Shown here piece after piece: positions 35,410-43,670 of a DNA stretch of 64,000 nucleotides (position 1 is the stretch's first letter; every line of letters starts with the position of its first letter). The position numbers were made by a program, and so were the translations under genes. Source of the DNA: Nostoc sp. ATCC 43529 (GTDB lineage: Bacteria; Cyanobacteriota; Cyanobacteriia; Cyanobacteriales; Nostocaceae); the NCBI GenBank assembly GCA_003326205.1, contig LWTK01000059.1, positions 1-64,000 of the forward strand, written 5' to 3'. The notes under the pieces were generated by a model that was not told where the DNA came from, did no database searches, and saw only the letters and a list, made by a program, of their open reading frames with translations.

Positions 35410-36864
35410 TTAACTATCGCGAGATTCTGTAGTTCCTTCTGGCACTGGTATCTTCGACTGGGGCGGTTCGATTACCAATGATGTTCCAGAAGCACCATCT
35501 AAAACTAGTTGCTCTGACCCTGCGGTTTTTGGTTCTGGAAATACAAATCGTAACAAGGGAGGAGCTAAAAAGGTGGTTAAGATAACCATCATAATGATCG
35601 CTGCCCCCAGTGGTTTGGAGAGAGCGCCGCTAGCAGCGCCGACACCAGCAAATACTAATCCAACTTCGCCTCTAGGAATCATCCCCACACCGATCGCTAA
35701 ACGGTTGATTTCCGGTTGACCAAACACGCTTAAACCTGTGATTACTTTACCAATGATGGCTACTGTAATCAGGAAAGTTGCCATAATTAAGCCTTCGCGA
35801 TTATCGGGAATCGCTGGGTTTAAGACTCCCAAATCGGTTTTTGCGCCAACGGTGACAAAGAAAATTGGTACTAGCATATCGGCAATGGGACAGACTTGCC
35901 TTTGCAGTTCTTTACGCTTATCTGTTTCTTCTAGGACTAAACCTGCGGCAAAAGCTCCCAGAATTGCTTCTAAGTGGATGACGGCGGCTAGGTATGCCAT
36001 AGCAAAGGCGAAGATGAATGCTGGTATTACCAGTTCACCGCGTGTTTTGAGTTTATCAGCGATCGCCACAAAGGATTTATTGAAAACATTCCCTAGCAAG
36101 ATTGCTCCCAAAATAAAACCAGTGGCACTGATAATCAAATAAATGACTTTGCCAACATCCACCACACCATCTTTGGCTAAACTGGCAACTACCGCTAAGA
36201 CGATGATTCCTAGAACATCGTCAATCACGGCAGCACCGAGAATAATTTGCCCTTCTTTAGAATTGAGTCGCCCCAGTTCTGATAAGACTTTGGAAGTAAT
36301 CCCAATACTAGTAGCAGTCAAAGCTGCCCCCGCAAAAATCGCCGGGACTGCGCTGATACCAAACAAAGTCATCAGTCCCACAGTACCAGCAGCAAAGGGT
36401 ACTGCCACCCCCACCACTGCGACGATGGTGGCTTGGATACCCACTGCCATTAAGTCTTTTAAGTTCGACTCCAAACCGATTTCAAACAGCAGGATGATCA
36501 CGCCCAATTCTGCCAAAACGGAAACGACCTCAGACTGTGCTGCAAACACCGCTGGAGTCGCTTCGGGAGATAAACCAGCTGTAGTTTGCAAAAAGGTCAT
36601 AATCAAAGAATTAGAAGCGTCTGTGCCACCTTCTGGAAATACCAAAAGATGCAAAACAGAGACACCAACTACCACACCACCTACAAGTTCGCCTAAGACG
36701 GGCGGTAAACCCACTTTGTTGGATAACTCTCCACCAACTTTGCTGGCGAGGTAAATTACTACTAAGCTTAGTAGCACTGCTGCTACTACCATTGAACTGT
36801 CTGCGGCTTCTGTTGCGCTAGCCAGCAGAGGAAAAGAGAAGTTGATTGGATTTAACAAATGCAT
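35410..36864 (-). CDS. NapA/CPA2-type cation:proton antiporter
   Basis: 484 residues with about 12-13 membrane segments and a hydrophilic C-terminal tail (about 435-484). The N-terminal GGVVVGVSVLHL, the LFEIGLESNL motif, and the ion-binding aspartate pair in GAAVIDDVLGIIVLAV (the DD of electrogenic CPA2 exchangers) are present; GMIPRGEVGLVF lies near the end. I expect Na+/H+ exchange across the plasma or thylakoid membrane. K+ is possible, although no TrkA-N/RCK domain is present. The ATG is the first in frame. The next gene downstream is about 790 bases from amiC1. Confidence 0.9.
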   Translation of the reverse strand: MHLLNPINFSFPLLASATEAADSSMVVAAVLLSLVVIYLASKVGGELSNKVGLPPVLGELVGGVVVGVSVLHLLVFPEGGTDASNSLIMTFLQTTAGLSPEATPAVFAAQSEVVSVLAELGVIILLFEIGLESNLKDLMAVGIQATIVAVVGVAVPFAAGTVGLMTLFGISAVPAIFAGAALTATSIGITSKVLSELGRLNSKEGQIILGAAVIDDVLGIIVLAVVASLAKDGVVDVGKVIYLIISATGFILGAILLGNVFNKSFVAIADKLKTRGELVIPAFIFAFAMAYLAAVIHLEAILGAFAAGLVLEETDKRKELQRQVCPIADMLVPIFFVTVGAKTDLGVLNPAIPDNREGLIMATFLITVAIIGKVITGLSVFGQPEINRLAIGVGMIPRGEVGLVFAGVGAASGALSKPLGAAIIMMVILTTFLAPPLLRFVFPEPKTAGSEQLVLDGASGTSLVIEPPQSKIPVPEGTTESRDS

Positions 36865-36950
36865 TGGGTTCTGTGAAAATCCTTCTCTTTGATTTTGACG
36901 CGTTTCTGAAAAACGTCTATCTATGGAGACAATATTGGCGGCTATTTAAC

Positions 36951-37364
36951 TTAATTTGTGCCATTTGTCAAATCAATTAAGCGCTGCCAATAGATTTGAG
37001 AAACCGGCACTACAGACAATCTAGGAAGTCGCAGCAAGTCAAAGTCTGTAAATTTTTCATCCTGCTTAATTTGGGCTAAAGTCACAGGTTGCTGTACTCT
37101 TTGCACTGCCCGTACATCCACAACTACACGTTTGCTATCGTTGAGTGCTGGATCGATATAAGGTTGGCTAATTATTTCTGCTATGCCTATAATTTGTCGT
37201 TCTTTCCCTGTGTGATAAATCAACGCCAAGTCGCCAATTAGCATGGTGCGTATATGTTTGAGCGCCAGAGGATTGTTGACTCCATCCCAAATTGTACTGC
37301 CGTCCCGTTCCAAATCGAAGTAAGAATAATTTTCTGGTTCAGTTTTCAGCAGCCAATACGCCAT
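36951..37364 (-). CDS. EVE domain-containing protein
   Basis: 137 residues forming a complete EVE (PUA-like) domain: MAYWLLKTEPENYSYFDLER, IWDGVNNPLALKHIRTM, LIYHTGKERQIIGIAEI and the C-terminal LSVVPVSQIYWQRLIDL. EVE/YTH-like folds bind modified bases in RNA or DNA; the target here is unknown. ATG 37364 has GGGAG 8 bases upstream, so I prefer it to a TTG at 37379. It is a stand-alone domain, not fused to a nuclease. It is divergent from the SIMPL gene. Confidence 0.9.
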   Translation of the reverse strand: MAYWLLKTEPENYSYFDLERDGSTIWDGVNNPLALKHIRTMLIGDLALIYHTGKERQIIGIAEIISQPYIDPALNDSKRVVVDVRAVQRVQQPVTLAQIKQDEKFTDFDLLRLPRLSVVPVSQIYWQRLIDLTNGTN

Positions 37365-37586
37365 ACCCAAATCTCCCAATAGATTAATGTAATTTTTTTA
37401 GTTTCCAAAAATGTAACCATTCCCGGTTTTGATTCTGGTGGTGTCAAAGTATAAACATACAAATCGTATCTAGCGATCGCATTTGAATTATGAAAAACTT
37501 GTGGTGGCTGTTAACTTTCAACAGTCACCAAGGGATTGCTATATACGCTTAAATTAAAAACATTTGTTCTGAGGAGTGCAAATCTT

Positions 37587-38339
37587 ATGACTAGAGCCGC
37601 TTTACCCGGTTCTCCGTTTCCATCTGGAAATTTGTGGAAAATACTGTCTTTAACTTTGCTTTTATGTACAACTTTTACACTACCACCTGCGTTGGCACAG
37701 GAAAAGGATAAATTGTGGCGAACCTTGACTGTTAACGGTCGGGGAACGCAAGAAATTCCCACAACCATATCGCAAGTCAGTTTAGGAGTCGAAATTCAGG
37801 CTAAAACTGCACAGGAAGCACAGCAAGAAGCTGCCCGCAGGTCATCGGCTGTGGTTGCGTTCCTGAAAAACCAAAATGTGGACAAATTACAAACCACTGG
37901 TATCCGGCTCAACCCAGTTTATAGCTACACCAATAATGTACAGCGGATTACAGGCTATGCTGCCAATAACACCGTGAGTTTTCGCGTTCCAATAGAGCAA
38001 ACTGGTACATTACTAGATGGTGCAGTCAAAGCAGGTGCAACACAAATTGACGCTGTTAGTTTTGTTGCCAATGATGAAGCGATTACTAGGGCGCAAAATG
38101 ATGCATTAGCAGAAGCTACCCAAAATGCTAGGCAGCAAGCTAATGCCGTTTTCAGTGCCTTGGGTTTGTCACCAAAAGAAGTGGTAAGCATTCAAATTAA
38201 TAATGCGACTCCACCACCACGGCCTTTGTTAATGCGTGGTGGTAATCTGAAATTAGAGAATGCAGCTGATGTTTCTACCCCTGTAGTTGGTGGGGAACAG
38301 GAAGTAGAAGCATCTGTAACGTTGCAAATTAGTTATTAG
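37587..38339 (+). CDS. SIMPL (DUF541) domain protein, exported
   Basis: 250 residues. After about 15 polar residues a hydrophobic signal (about 17-32, ending PPALAQE) directs export. The DUF541 body starts at LWRTLTVNGRGTQEIPTTIS and shows VSFRVPIEQTGTLLDGAVKAGATQIDAVSF and the C-terminal VEASVTLQISY. SIMPL proteins form periplasmic ring assemblies in some bacteria; the function is not defined. ATG 37587 with GAGGAG ten bases upstream is preferred to a TTG at 37536. It converges on ssb through heptamer repeats. Confidence 0.87.
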   Translation: MTRAALPGSPFPSGNLWKILSLTLLLCTTFTLPPALAQEKDKLWRTLTVNGRGTQEIPTTISQVSLGVEIQAKTAQEAQQEAARRSSAVVAFLKNQNVDKLQTTGIRLNPVYSYTNNVQRITGYAANNTVSFRVPIEQTGTLLDGAVKAGATQIDAVSFVANDEAITRAQNDALAEATQNARQQANAVFSALGLSPKEVVSIQINNATPPPRPLLMRGGNLKLENAADVSTPVVGGEQEVEASVTLQISY

Positions 38340-38340
38340 T

Positions 38341-38404
38341 CCTTTGTCATTGGTCATTAGTCATTAGTTACGATAAAGGACTAATGACACATGACTAATG
38401 ACGA
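38341..38404. repeat. opposed TCATTAG / CTAATGA heptamers
   Basis: TCATTAGTCATTAG (38351-38367) and GACTAATGACACATGACTAA (38380-38399) face each other between convergent genes and can form a hairpin that may stop transcription from both sides. Confidence 0.8.
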
Positions 38405-38405
38405 A

Positions 38406-38765
38406 TTAGAAATTATCTGGCGAAAAATCTGTGCCCCCTTCGCCATCGCGTTTAGAACCTAATAAATCTAATTGGTCTACTTGGATCACGGGTGAAGAAC
38501 GGTTTGCTCCTGTTTGGCGATCGCTCCATGTGTCAAACTTTAAGGAACCTTTGACTGCAATTTGTCTACCTTTACGTACATAATTGCCTGCCACCTCTGC
38601 CGTTTTTCCCCATAGTTCCAAATTAAACCAATCAGTATGTTCGCCTTCCTTAGTACGGCGATTAACAGCTAGTGTTAATCTACACTTAACACTACCAGAC
38701 TCGAAATATTTCATCTCTGGGTCGCCGCCTACACGGCCAATGAGGGTGACAACATTGATACTCAT
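38406..38765 (-). CDS. ssb: single-stranded DNA-binding protein, short form
   Basis: 119 residues. The OB-fold covers essentially the whole protein (SINVVTLIGRVGGDPEMKYF, VNRRTKEGEHTDWFNLELWGKTAEVAGNYVRKG). The tail is very short and ends GGTDFSPDNF, so the long Gly-rich linker and the acidic DDDIPF tip of typical SSB are missing or vestigial. It should bind single-stranded DNA but may recruit fewer partners. Anabaena has such short SSBs. AAGG lies 9 bases before the ATG. A LexA-type box (38780-38793) lies just upstream, implying SOS control. Confidence 0.93.
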   Translation of the reverse strand: MSINVVTLIGRVGGDPEMKYFESGSVKCRLTLAVNRRTKEGEHTDWFNLELWGKTAEVAGNYVRKGRQIAVKGSLKFDTWSDRQTGANRSSPVIQVDQLDLLGSKRDGEGGTDFSPDNF

Positions 38766-39096
38766 GTGCGTTACCTTTTAGTACAATTGTACTGATTAAC
38801 TAGACTCCCATCATAGCTGATTGCCAAACTATTGAAAATAATCCCTTAAAGAGTTAACAATATATTGAATTGAAAAATTATACATAAAACTGGGAGAAAC
38901 ACATAAAAGTATACGGATATACTAAGTCAACAAGAGAATATCAAAAAATAGATGCCTGAGACATAGTAAATATTGCTGGGAATTATATAAAAATATAGTC
39001 TAGTTTACTGGACTCAGGATAGAAACGAATAGCATATAACACTATTAACTCTTACTGTTGTAGTCAAAAAGTAGCACATAGGGGGCTTAGAGACGC
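38766..39096. other. ssb-mreB divergent intergenic region
   Basis: 331 AT-rich bases carrying both promoters. Besides the LexA-type box at 38780-38793 I see no clear site. Confidence 0.6.
38780..38793. promoter_or_regulatory. LexA-type operator upstream of ssb
   Basis: AGTACAATTGTACT is a perfect 14-base palindrome that fits the cyanobacterial LexA consensus RGTACNNNDGTWCB at every position. It lies 14 bases upstream of the ssb start codon, next to the ribosome site, where repressor binding would block expression. Confidence 0.75.
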
Positions 39097-40140
39097 GTGG
39101 GGCTTTTCAGGAACTTTCGCACATCATGGGATATGGGTATCGACCTCGGTACCGCTAACACCCTTGTTTATGTATCTGGTAAAGGTATTGTACTCCAAGA
39201 GCCTTCAGTGGTTGCCATCGATCAAAATGAAAAGGTGGCCTTGGCTGTAGGAGAAGAAGCCAAAAAAATGCTCGGTCGGACGCCTGGAAATGTGATTGCT
39301 CTCCGCCCCCTGCGTGATGGCGTAATCGCTGACTTCGAGGTTGCCGAGCTGATGCTCAAAAGCTTTATTCAACGTGTAAATGAAGGTAGATCCCTAATTT
39401 TACCGAGGATTGTCATTGGGATTCCCAGCGGCGTCACAGGAGTAGAAAGACGAGCTGTAATGGATGCAGCTCAACAAGCCGGGGCAAGGGAAGTTTACTT
39501 AATTGATGAACCTGTAGCAGCGGCAATTGGAGCCGGACTACCGGTTACTGAGCCTACTGGTAACATGATCATTGACATTGGTGGCGGCACCACAGAAGTT
39601 GCAGTGCTAAGTCTTCAAGGTACGGTGCTGAGCGAATCAGTACGCATCGCTGGGGATGAACTAACTGAATCAATCGTTCAGTATCTGAAAAAAATGCACA
39701 ACTTAGTGATTGGTGAACGTACTGCCGAAGAGATCAAGATTCGCCTTGGTTCTGCGTATCCCACCAACGATGATAACGATCTGATGATGGAAGTCCGGGG
39801 CTTACACTTACTTTCTGGTCTGCCACGAACTGTAACAATCAAAGGCCCAGAAATCCGTGAAAGTATGCTCGAACCTTTATCGGTAATTATAGAAGCTGTG
39901 AAGCGAACATTGGAACGCACGCCTCCAGAACTAGCAGCAGACATTATTGACAGAGGTATTATGCTGGCTGGTGGTGGTGCTTTGCTCAAAGGTATAGATA
40001 CCCTGATTAGCCATGAAACAGGGATTGTCACCCACATTGCCGCCGATCCTTTAAGCTGTGTTGTGCTGGGGACAGGCCGTGTGTTAGAAAACTTTAAGCA
40101 AATGGAACGAGTTTTCAGCGCTCGCTCTCGCAATATGTAG
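39097..40140 (+). CDS. mreB: rod shape-determining protein MreB
   Basis: 347 residues of the actin-fold filament protein that organises cell-wall elongation. It has an N-terminal amphipathic segment (MGLFRNFR), the phosphate-1 motif MGIDLGTANTLVYV, phosphate-2 IDIGGGTTEVAVLSL and LAGGGALLKGIDTLI for adenosine binding. The start is GTG at 39097; the family always begins this way just before FRNF-type residues. mreC follows after 98 bases and mreD after a further 178, giving the standard mreBCD order. It is divergent from ssb. Confidence 0.96.
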   Translation: MGLFRNFRTSWDMGIDLGTANTLVYVSGKGIVLQEPSVVAIDQNEKVALAVGEEAKKMLGRTPGNVIALRPLRDGVIADFEVAELMLKSFIQRVNEGRSLILPRIVIGIPSGVTGVERRAVMDAAQQAGAREVYLIDEPVAAAIGAGLPVTEPTGNMIIDIGGGTTEVAVLSLQGTVLSESVRIAGDELTESIVQYLKKMHNLVIGERTAEEIKIRLGSAYPTNDDNDLMMEVRGLHLLSGLPRTVTIKGPEIRESMLEPLSVIIEAVKRTLERTPPELAADIIDRGIMLAGGGALLKGIDTLISHETGIVTHIAADPLSCVVLGTGRVLENFKQMERVFSARSRNM

Positions 40141-40238
40141 CGAAAAATTATCAGACTTGAGTTCTATTTGAGTTCTATTTGGGTTTTATATAAATAGAAT
40201 CCAGGTAGAACTTAATTATTAAGTATATAAAGGTATAT

Positions 40239-41039
40239 ATGGTTACAGTACGGCGTTGGTGGGATAATAAAGGGTTGCAAATTGGGGTGTTAGCTTTAAT
40301 AGCTGGTAGTGCTTGGATGTTACGACAGACTCAAGGTGAGTTACTACTTGAAACATACTACACAATTACCCGTCCATTGCAAATGTTACAGTCAGGGCCA
40401 ACTCCAGAAGAACGTCTCAGAGATGCTCGGATATTAGAGTTACAAACTCGTATAGTAGATTTGGAAAGTGAAAAGAAAAAGTTACAAAATTTATTAGGTT
40501 ATGTGGAAAAAGAACCACTGGCATCAAAGCCAATTCCAGCGCGGGTGGTGGGACGTAGTGCTGACCAGTGGTGGCAACAAGTTACGTTGAATAAGGGTAC
40601 TAATTCTGGGATTCAGGAAGGCTATATAGTCAAGGCGGATGGGGGATTGGTTGGTTTAGTGGAAAGTGTAACTCCCAATACTAGCCGTGTGTTGTTAATC
40701 AGCGATCTTAAGAGTCAAGTAGGTGTAACAATTAGCCGCACCGCCGCTAAAGGTGTTTTGCGAGGAGATTTTTCTGCGGAGGCTGTGTTGGAGTTTTATG
40801 AAAAAGTTCCAAATGCAAAGGTAGGAGATTTAGTTTCCACATCTGCTTATAGCAAGAAATTTCCATCCGGGTTGGCAGTAGGACGAATCAAGTCGCTGGA
40901 TTTAAAGAAACTTCCAGCTTCAGTAGCGAAAGTTGAGCTTTTTCCACCAATACGCTTTCTAGATTGGGTAGCCGTGTATCCAAAGTTAGAAAACCAAGAT
41001 GTAGAAACCGAAAAGTCGGCAGAGCAAAAGTCTAAGTAA
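40239..41039 (+). CDS. mreC: rod shape-determining protein MreC
   Basis: 266 residues: a short cytoplasmic start, one membrane helix (about 12-28), a periplasmic coiled coil (about 55-85, RILELQTRIVDLESEKKKLQ), and the two beta-barrel domains typical of MreC (ARVVGRSADQWWQQVTLNKG; VGVTISRTAAKGVLRG). It connects MreB to peptidoglycan synthases in the envelope. AAGG lies 5 bases before the ATG. The C-terminus is a charged tail. It is part of mreBCD, but an unusual nested palindrome separates it from mreD. Confidence 0.93.
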   Translation: MVTVRRWWDNKGLQIGVLALIAGSAWMLRQTQGELLLETYYTITRPLQMLQSGPTPEERLRDARILELQTRIVDLESEKKKLQNLLGYVEKEPLASKPIPARVVGRSADQWWQQVTLNKGTNSGIQEGYIVKADGGLVGLVESVTPNTSRVLLISDLKSQVGVTISRTAAKGVLRGDFSAEAVLEFYEKVPNAKVGDLVSTSAYSKKFPSGLAVGRIKSLDLKKLPASVAKVELFPPIRFLDWVAVYPKLENQDVETEKSAEQKSK

Positions 41040-41184
41040 ACGTGAATTCAAGAGACCTCACCCACCCAGCCTCCCTCTCCTATCAGGAGAGGGAGGAGTA
41101 ACGAAAAATTAGGGTTTTTGCTCCCCTCTCATTGAAGGAGAGGGGCTGGGGGTGAGGTCAAAATCCTGTACATCTAATTCACGT
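41040..41184. repeat. nested palindromic element between mreC and mreD
   Basis: Outer arms ACGTGAATT (41040-41048) and AATTCACGT (41176-41184). Next come GACCTCACCC and GGGTGAGGTC. Two inner hairpins follow, CCTCCCTCTCC/GGAGAGGGAGG and CCCCTCTC/GAGAGGGG. The whole unit is MITE-like and non-coding, and lies inside the mreBCD unit. Confidence 0.8.
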
Positions 41185-41217
41185 TAAGTAAATTCTTCCT
41201 TGAAAATCAACACAAAA

Positions 41218-41853
41218 ATGAAGATTCCTGCATTTGTTGGCAGCAGACAGAAAAAGCCAAAATCGCCAAAGCGAAAATCGAAAATCCAAATTCCACCGCT
41301 TTCTCGTTGGCATCCTGCTGTACGTCAGTTGATGGGTTGGATGGTGACAGTTGGATCTGTGGTCTTATGTTTACTCTTGTTGCCAACCCGCCTGCCAGGT
41401 ATGGAATTATTGGGAATTGGCCCAAACTGGTTGTTAATTTGGGTGGTGGCTTGGAGTGTGAAGCGCACAATGTTTACCGGAGCATTGGCGGGGATAATTT
41501 TGGGGCTACTTCAAGATGGAATGACATCGCCATTACCTACTCATGCCCTGAGTTTAGGCATAGTGGGATTTTTGACTGGTTTGCTCCAGAAACAGCGCTT
41601 TATGGAAGAGGATTTTATTTCAATTGCTGTAATTGTCTTCGTGATGGCAGTTTTGGGAGAAACTATCTTTGGTTTGCAATTAACTTTCATGGGTGATGTC
41701 TACGGTGGGCAAAACTTACGCCAAGCCGGAGATATTTGGACATACTACCAACGTGTCGCCCTTGCTTCAGCGATTCTTAGTAGTCTCTGGGCACCTGTGG
41801 TTTATTATCCCCTGAATCTTTGGTGGCAGCGGATGAAATTGTTGGAGCAATAG
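41218..41853 (+). CDS. mreD: rod shape-determining protein MreD
   Basis: 211 residues. A basic N-terminal stretch (MKIPAFVGSRQKKPKSPKRK) precedes about five membrane helices with PNWLLIWVVAWSVKRT, ALAGIILGLLQDGMTSPLPTHALSLG and a C-terminal hydrophobic segment. The region GIILGLLQDGM...LPTHALSLGIVGFL is the MreD signature. ATG 41218 is chosen over an upstream TTG at 41200. It completes mreBCD. The 41040-41184 repeat lies just upstream. Confidence 0.9.
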   Translation: MKIPAFVGSRQKKPKSPKRKSKIQIPPLSRWHPAVRQLMGWMVTVGSVVLCLLLLPTRLPGMELLGIGPNWLLIWVVAWSVKRTMFTGALAGIILGLLQDGMTSPLPTHALSLGIVGFLTGLLQKQRFMEEDFISIAVIVFVMAVLGETIFGLQLTFMGDVYGGQNLRQAGDIWTYYQRVALASAILSSLWAPVVYYPLNLWWQRMKLLEQ

Positions 41854-41909
41854 TTTGACTATTAACTGTTGGCTGATGACTGTTAACGGTTAACAGTCAT
41901 CAGTCTGCG

Positions 41910-42863
41910 TCAAATACCATCTCTAAAAGAGGATGGAATGAGCTTAACTTTTTCTTTGAGAAAAGCATCAAAGGTCAGCCTATCTGGTAAAGAAGTTTGT
42001 GCGCCTGATTTTGTGGCAGCTAAAGCGCCTGCTGCTGCACCCCAAATAACTGCCTGATGTAAGGATATTCCTTCAAAAAGTGCTGCTGCTAAACCGCCAT
42101 TAAAAGCGTCGCCAGCAGCTACTGTGTCAACTACATCAACTGGAAATGCTGGTACAAAAAACTTTTCTTGGGCAGTTGCACAAAAAACACCTTTGGCTCC
42201 CAATTTGACGATCGCACATTTAACTCCCTTTTGCAATAAAATCTCAGCTGCCTTGGCTGCTGTTTCTTCTCCATCCACAGCAAAACCCACTAACTGTCCA
42301 GCCTCCACTTCATTGGGTGTGATAATATCTATCAATGGATAAAGTTCGGCAGGTAAATTAGATTGTGCCGGTGCGGGGTCAAGAATGACTTTAATGTTTG
42401 CGTTTCTGGCTGCTTTCGCTGCTGCAACCACCTGAGAAATCGGAATTTCTAACTGTAAAAGCAGTGCTGTAGCTTCTGGTAATAAGCTAGATAATCGTTG
42501 CACATCTTCTCTATCGACGCGTCCATTGGCACCAGGAATGACAACAATTTGATTTTCTCCAGCCTGACTTACAGTGATGATGGCGACTCCAGAACTAACA
42601 GTTTCATCAACGAAAACATTGTTTGTCTGCACGCCAGATGTTTGCAAATTCTTGAGAAGTTCTACACCAAAATTATCTGCACCAACACGCCCCACCATTT
42701 GAGTAGGAATTCCCAATCTGGCTAAGGCTACAGCTTGATTGGCTCCCTTACCTCCCGAAACTTGAAAAAAATCTTCTCCGAGTAAGGTTTCTCCGCCGAC
42801 TGGTAAACGGGGTGCTGTGGCTACCAAGTCCATATTGATGCTGCCAAAAACGATAATGGTCAT
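41910..42863 (-). CDS. rbsK: ribokinase (PfkB family)
   Basis: 317 residues; phosphorylates ribose (or a related sugar) at O5. It has SINMDLVATAPRLPVGGETLLG, the first PfkB signature GGKGANQAVALARLG (37-51) and the second signature with catalytic Asp in DTVAAGDAFNGGLAAAL, where the usual GAGD reads AAGD. The substrate residues match ribokinase better than fructokinase or adenosine kinase. The ATG is the first in frame. It is isolated from any ribose transport genes. A TGTTAAC-type short repeat lies downstream (41866-41902). Confidence 0.88.
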   Translation of the reverse strand: MTIIVFGSINMDLVATAPRLPVGGETLLGEDFFQVSGGKGANQAVALARLGIPTQMVGRVGADNFGVELLKNLQTSGVQTNNVFVDETVSSGVAIITVSQAGENQIVVIPGANGRVDREDVQRLSSLLPEATALLLQLEIPISQVVAAAKAARNANIKVILDPAPAQSNLPAELYPLIDIITPNEVEAGQLVGFAVDGEETAAKAAEILLQKGVKCAIVKLGAKGVFCATAQEKFFVPAFPVDVVDTVAAGDAFNGGLAAALFEGISLHQAVIWGAAAGALAATKSGAQTSLPDRLTFDAFLKEKVKLIPSSFRDGI

Positions 42864-42984
42864 GCTGATTTTTGTTTAGCTTACAAGTTATTTAGCCTCA
42901 TAGTATAGGGTGCGATCGCAGTGCTTAAATTGTTTGGAGTTAGGTATTTGGTGGGAACTGAATATAGCAAGAAGGTATTTTTTC

Positions 42985-43431
42985 TTATTCTTGACGCGGA
43001 TCTGATTGGGGTGGATGCCAACCCGCTTCTACCCAAAAACCACGGGCTACTTGAATCGAAGGCTCATCCCGACGTTCATCATTGAAGTCAAAACGATGGC
43101 TAGTTGCTCTTCCTGTAGGAGTTATACCTACAATTTTTCTCCCGTCTTTTGTCCAGATAAAATGCTCAGACCACTTTTGCTGACGGGGATGAAAAAGAGG
43201 GACTTGTTTTTGAGTTTTAGGATCAGTACCTACTGTAAAATTATAGTGACGCTCATTACAGCGATGACAAGCTAAAGCTAAATTATCTAGTTCATCTGAG
43301 CCACCCAAAGACTGCGGCATGATATGGTCAACAGTAAAACGGTCGGGACTTAAGTATTCTGGAGAATGGCAGTATTCGCAAAGATACTCAGCTCGTTTTC
43401 TTACAATTCTTCGAGTTTGTTCGGACACCAT
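42985..43431 (-). CDS. HNH endonuclease
   Basis: 148 residues. The HNH/beta-beta-alpha-metal core shows CEYC (Cys18, Cys21), VDHIMPQSLGGSDELDNL (Asp35-His36, Asn50) and ACHRCNERH (Cys55, Cys58, His62), so the structural zinc and catalytic residues are complete. The C-terminal part (PLFHPRQQKWSEHFIW, GRATSHRFDFND) is the family's typical extension. Such stand-alone HNH proteins are frequent in cyanobacteria; the target DNA is unknown. The gene overlaps the small gene at 43401-43670 by 31 bases, which implies coupled expression. The ATG is the first in frame. Confidence 0.88.
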   Translation of the reverse strand: MVSEQTRRIVRKRAEYLCEYCHSPEYLSPDRFTVDHIMPQSLGGSDELDNLALACHRCNERHYNFTVGTDPKTQKQVPLFHPRQQKWSEHFIWTKDGRKIVGITPTGRATSHRFDFNDERRDEPSIQVARGFWVEAGWHPPQSDPRQE

Positions 43432-43670
43432 TTACTTTTCGCCGCTAGTTGAGCGTTAATCAAGGTAAATATTCGCTCTAATTCGGAGATACCTACATAT
43501 TCAGCTTCTTCTTCAGAAGTGAGCGTATCAGCTTTTTTTTTCTGCAACAGTTCTTCAAAGCGAGACTGTAGCTCATCGGTGAATTTAAAAAGATAAATGT
43601 CACCGAATTCGCTCATTTTGATACCAGAAGACATTAAAGATGAGGGTTGAACCATCAATTGAGTAGTCAT
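43401..43670 (-). CDS. small helical partner protein of the HNH nuclease, unknown function
   Basis: 89 residues. After a Met/Ser-rich start it has FGDIYLFKFTDELQSRFEEL, a Lys/Glu-rich helical region and ELERIFTLINAQLAAKSKW. It is charged, probably helical and without membrane or enzyme motifs. The 3' end overlaps the HNH gene by 31 bases in another frame, so the two are cotranscribed and may form a complex or a regulator/nuclease pair; this is inference. I chose ATG 43670; internal ATG codons at 43653, 43632 and 43614 are alternatives. Confidence 0.75.
   Translation of the reverse strand: MTTQLMVQPSSLMSSGIKMSEFGDIYLFKFTDELQSRFEELLQKKKADTLTSEEEAEYVGISELERIFTLINAQLAAKSKWCPNKLEEL

Noticed and set aside
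35738..36754. Two long plus-strand frames opposite the antiporter gene
   Set aside because: They are antisense shadows of the coding strand, with Ser/Thr/Lys/Pro-rich nonsense composition.
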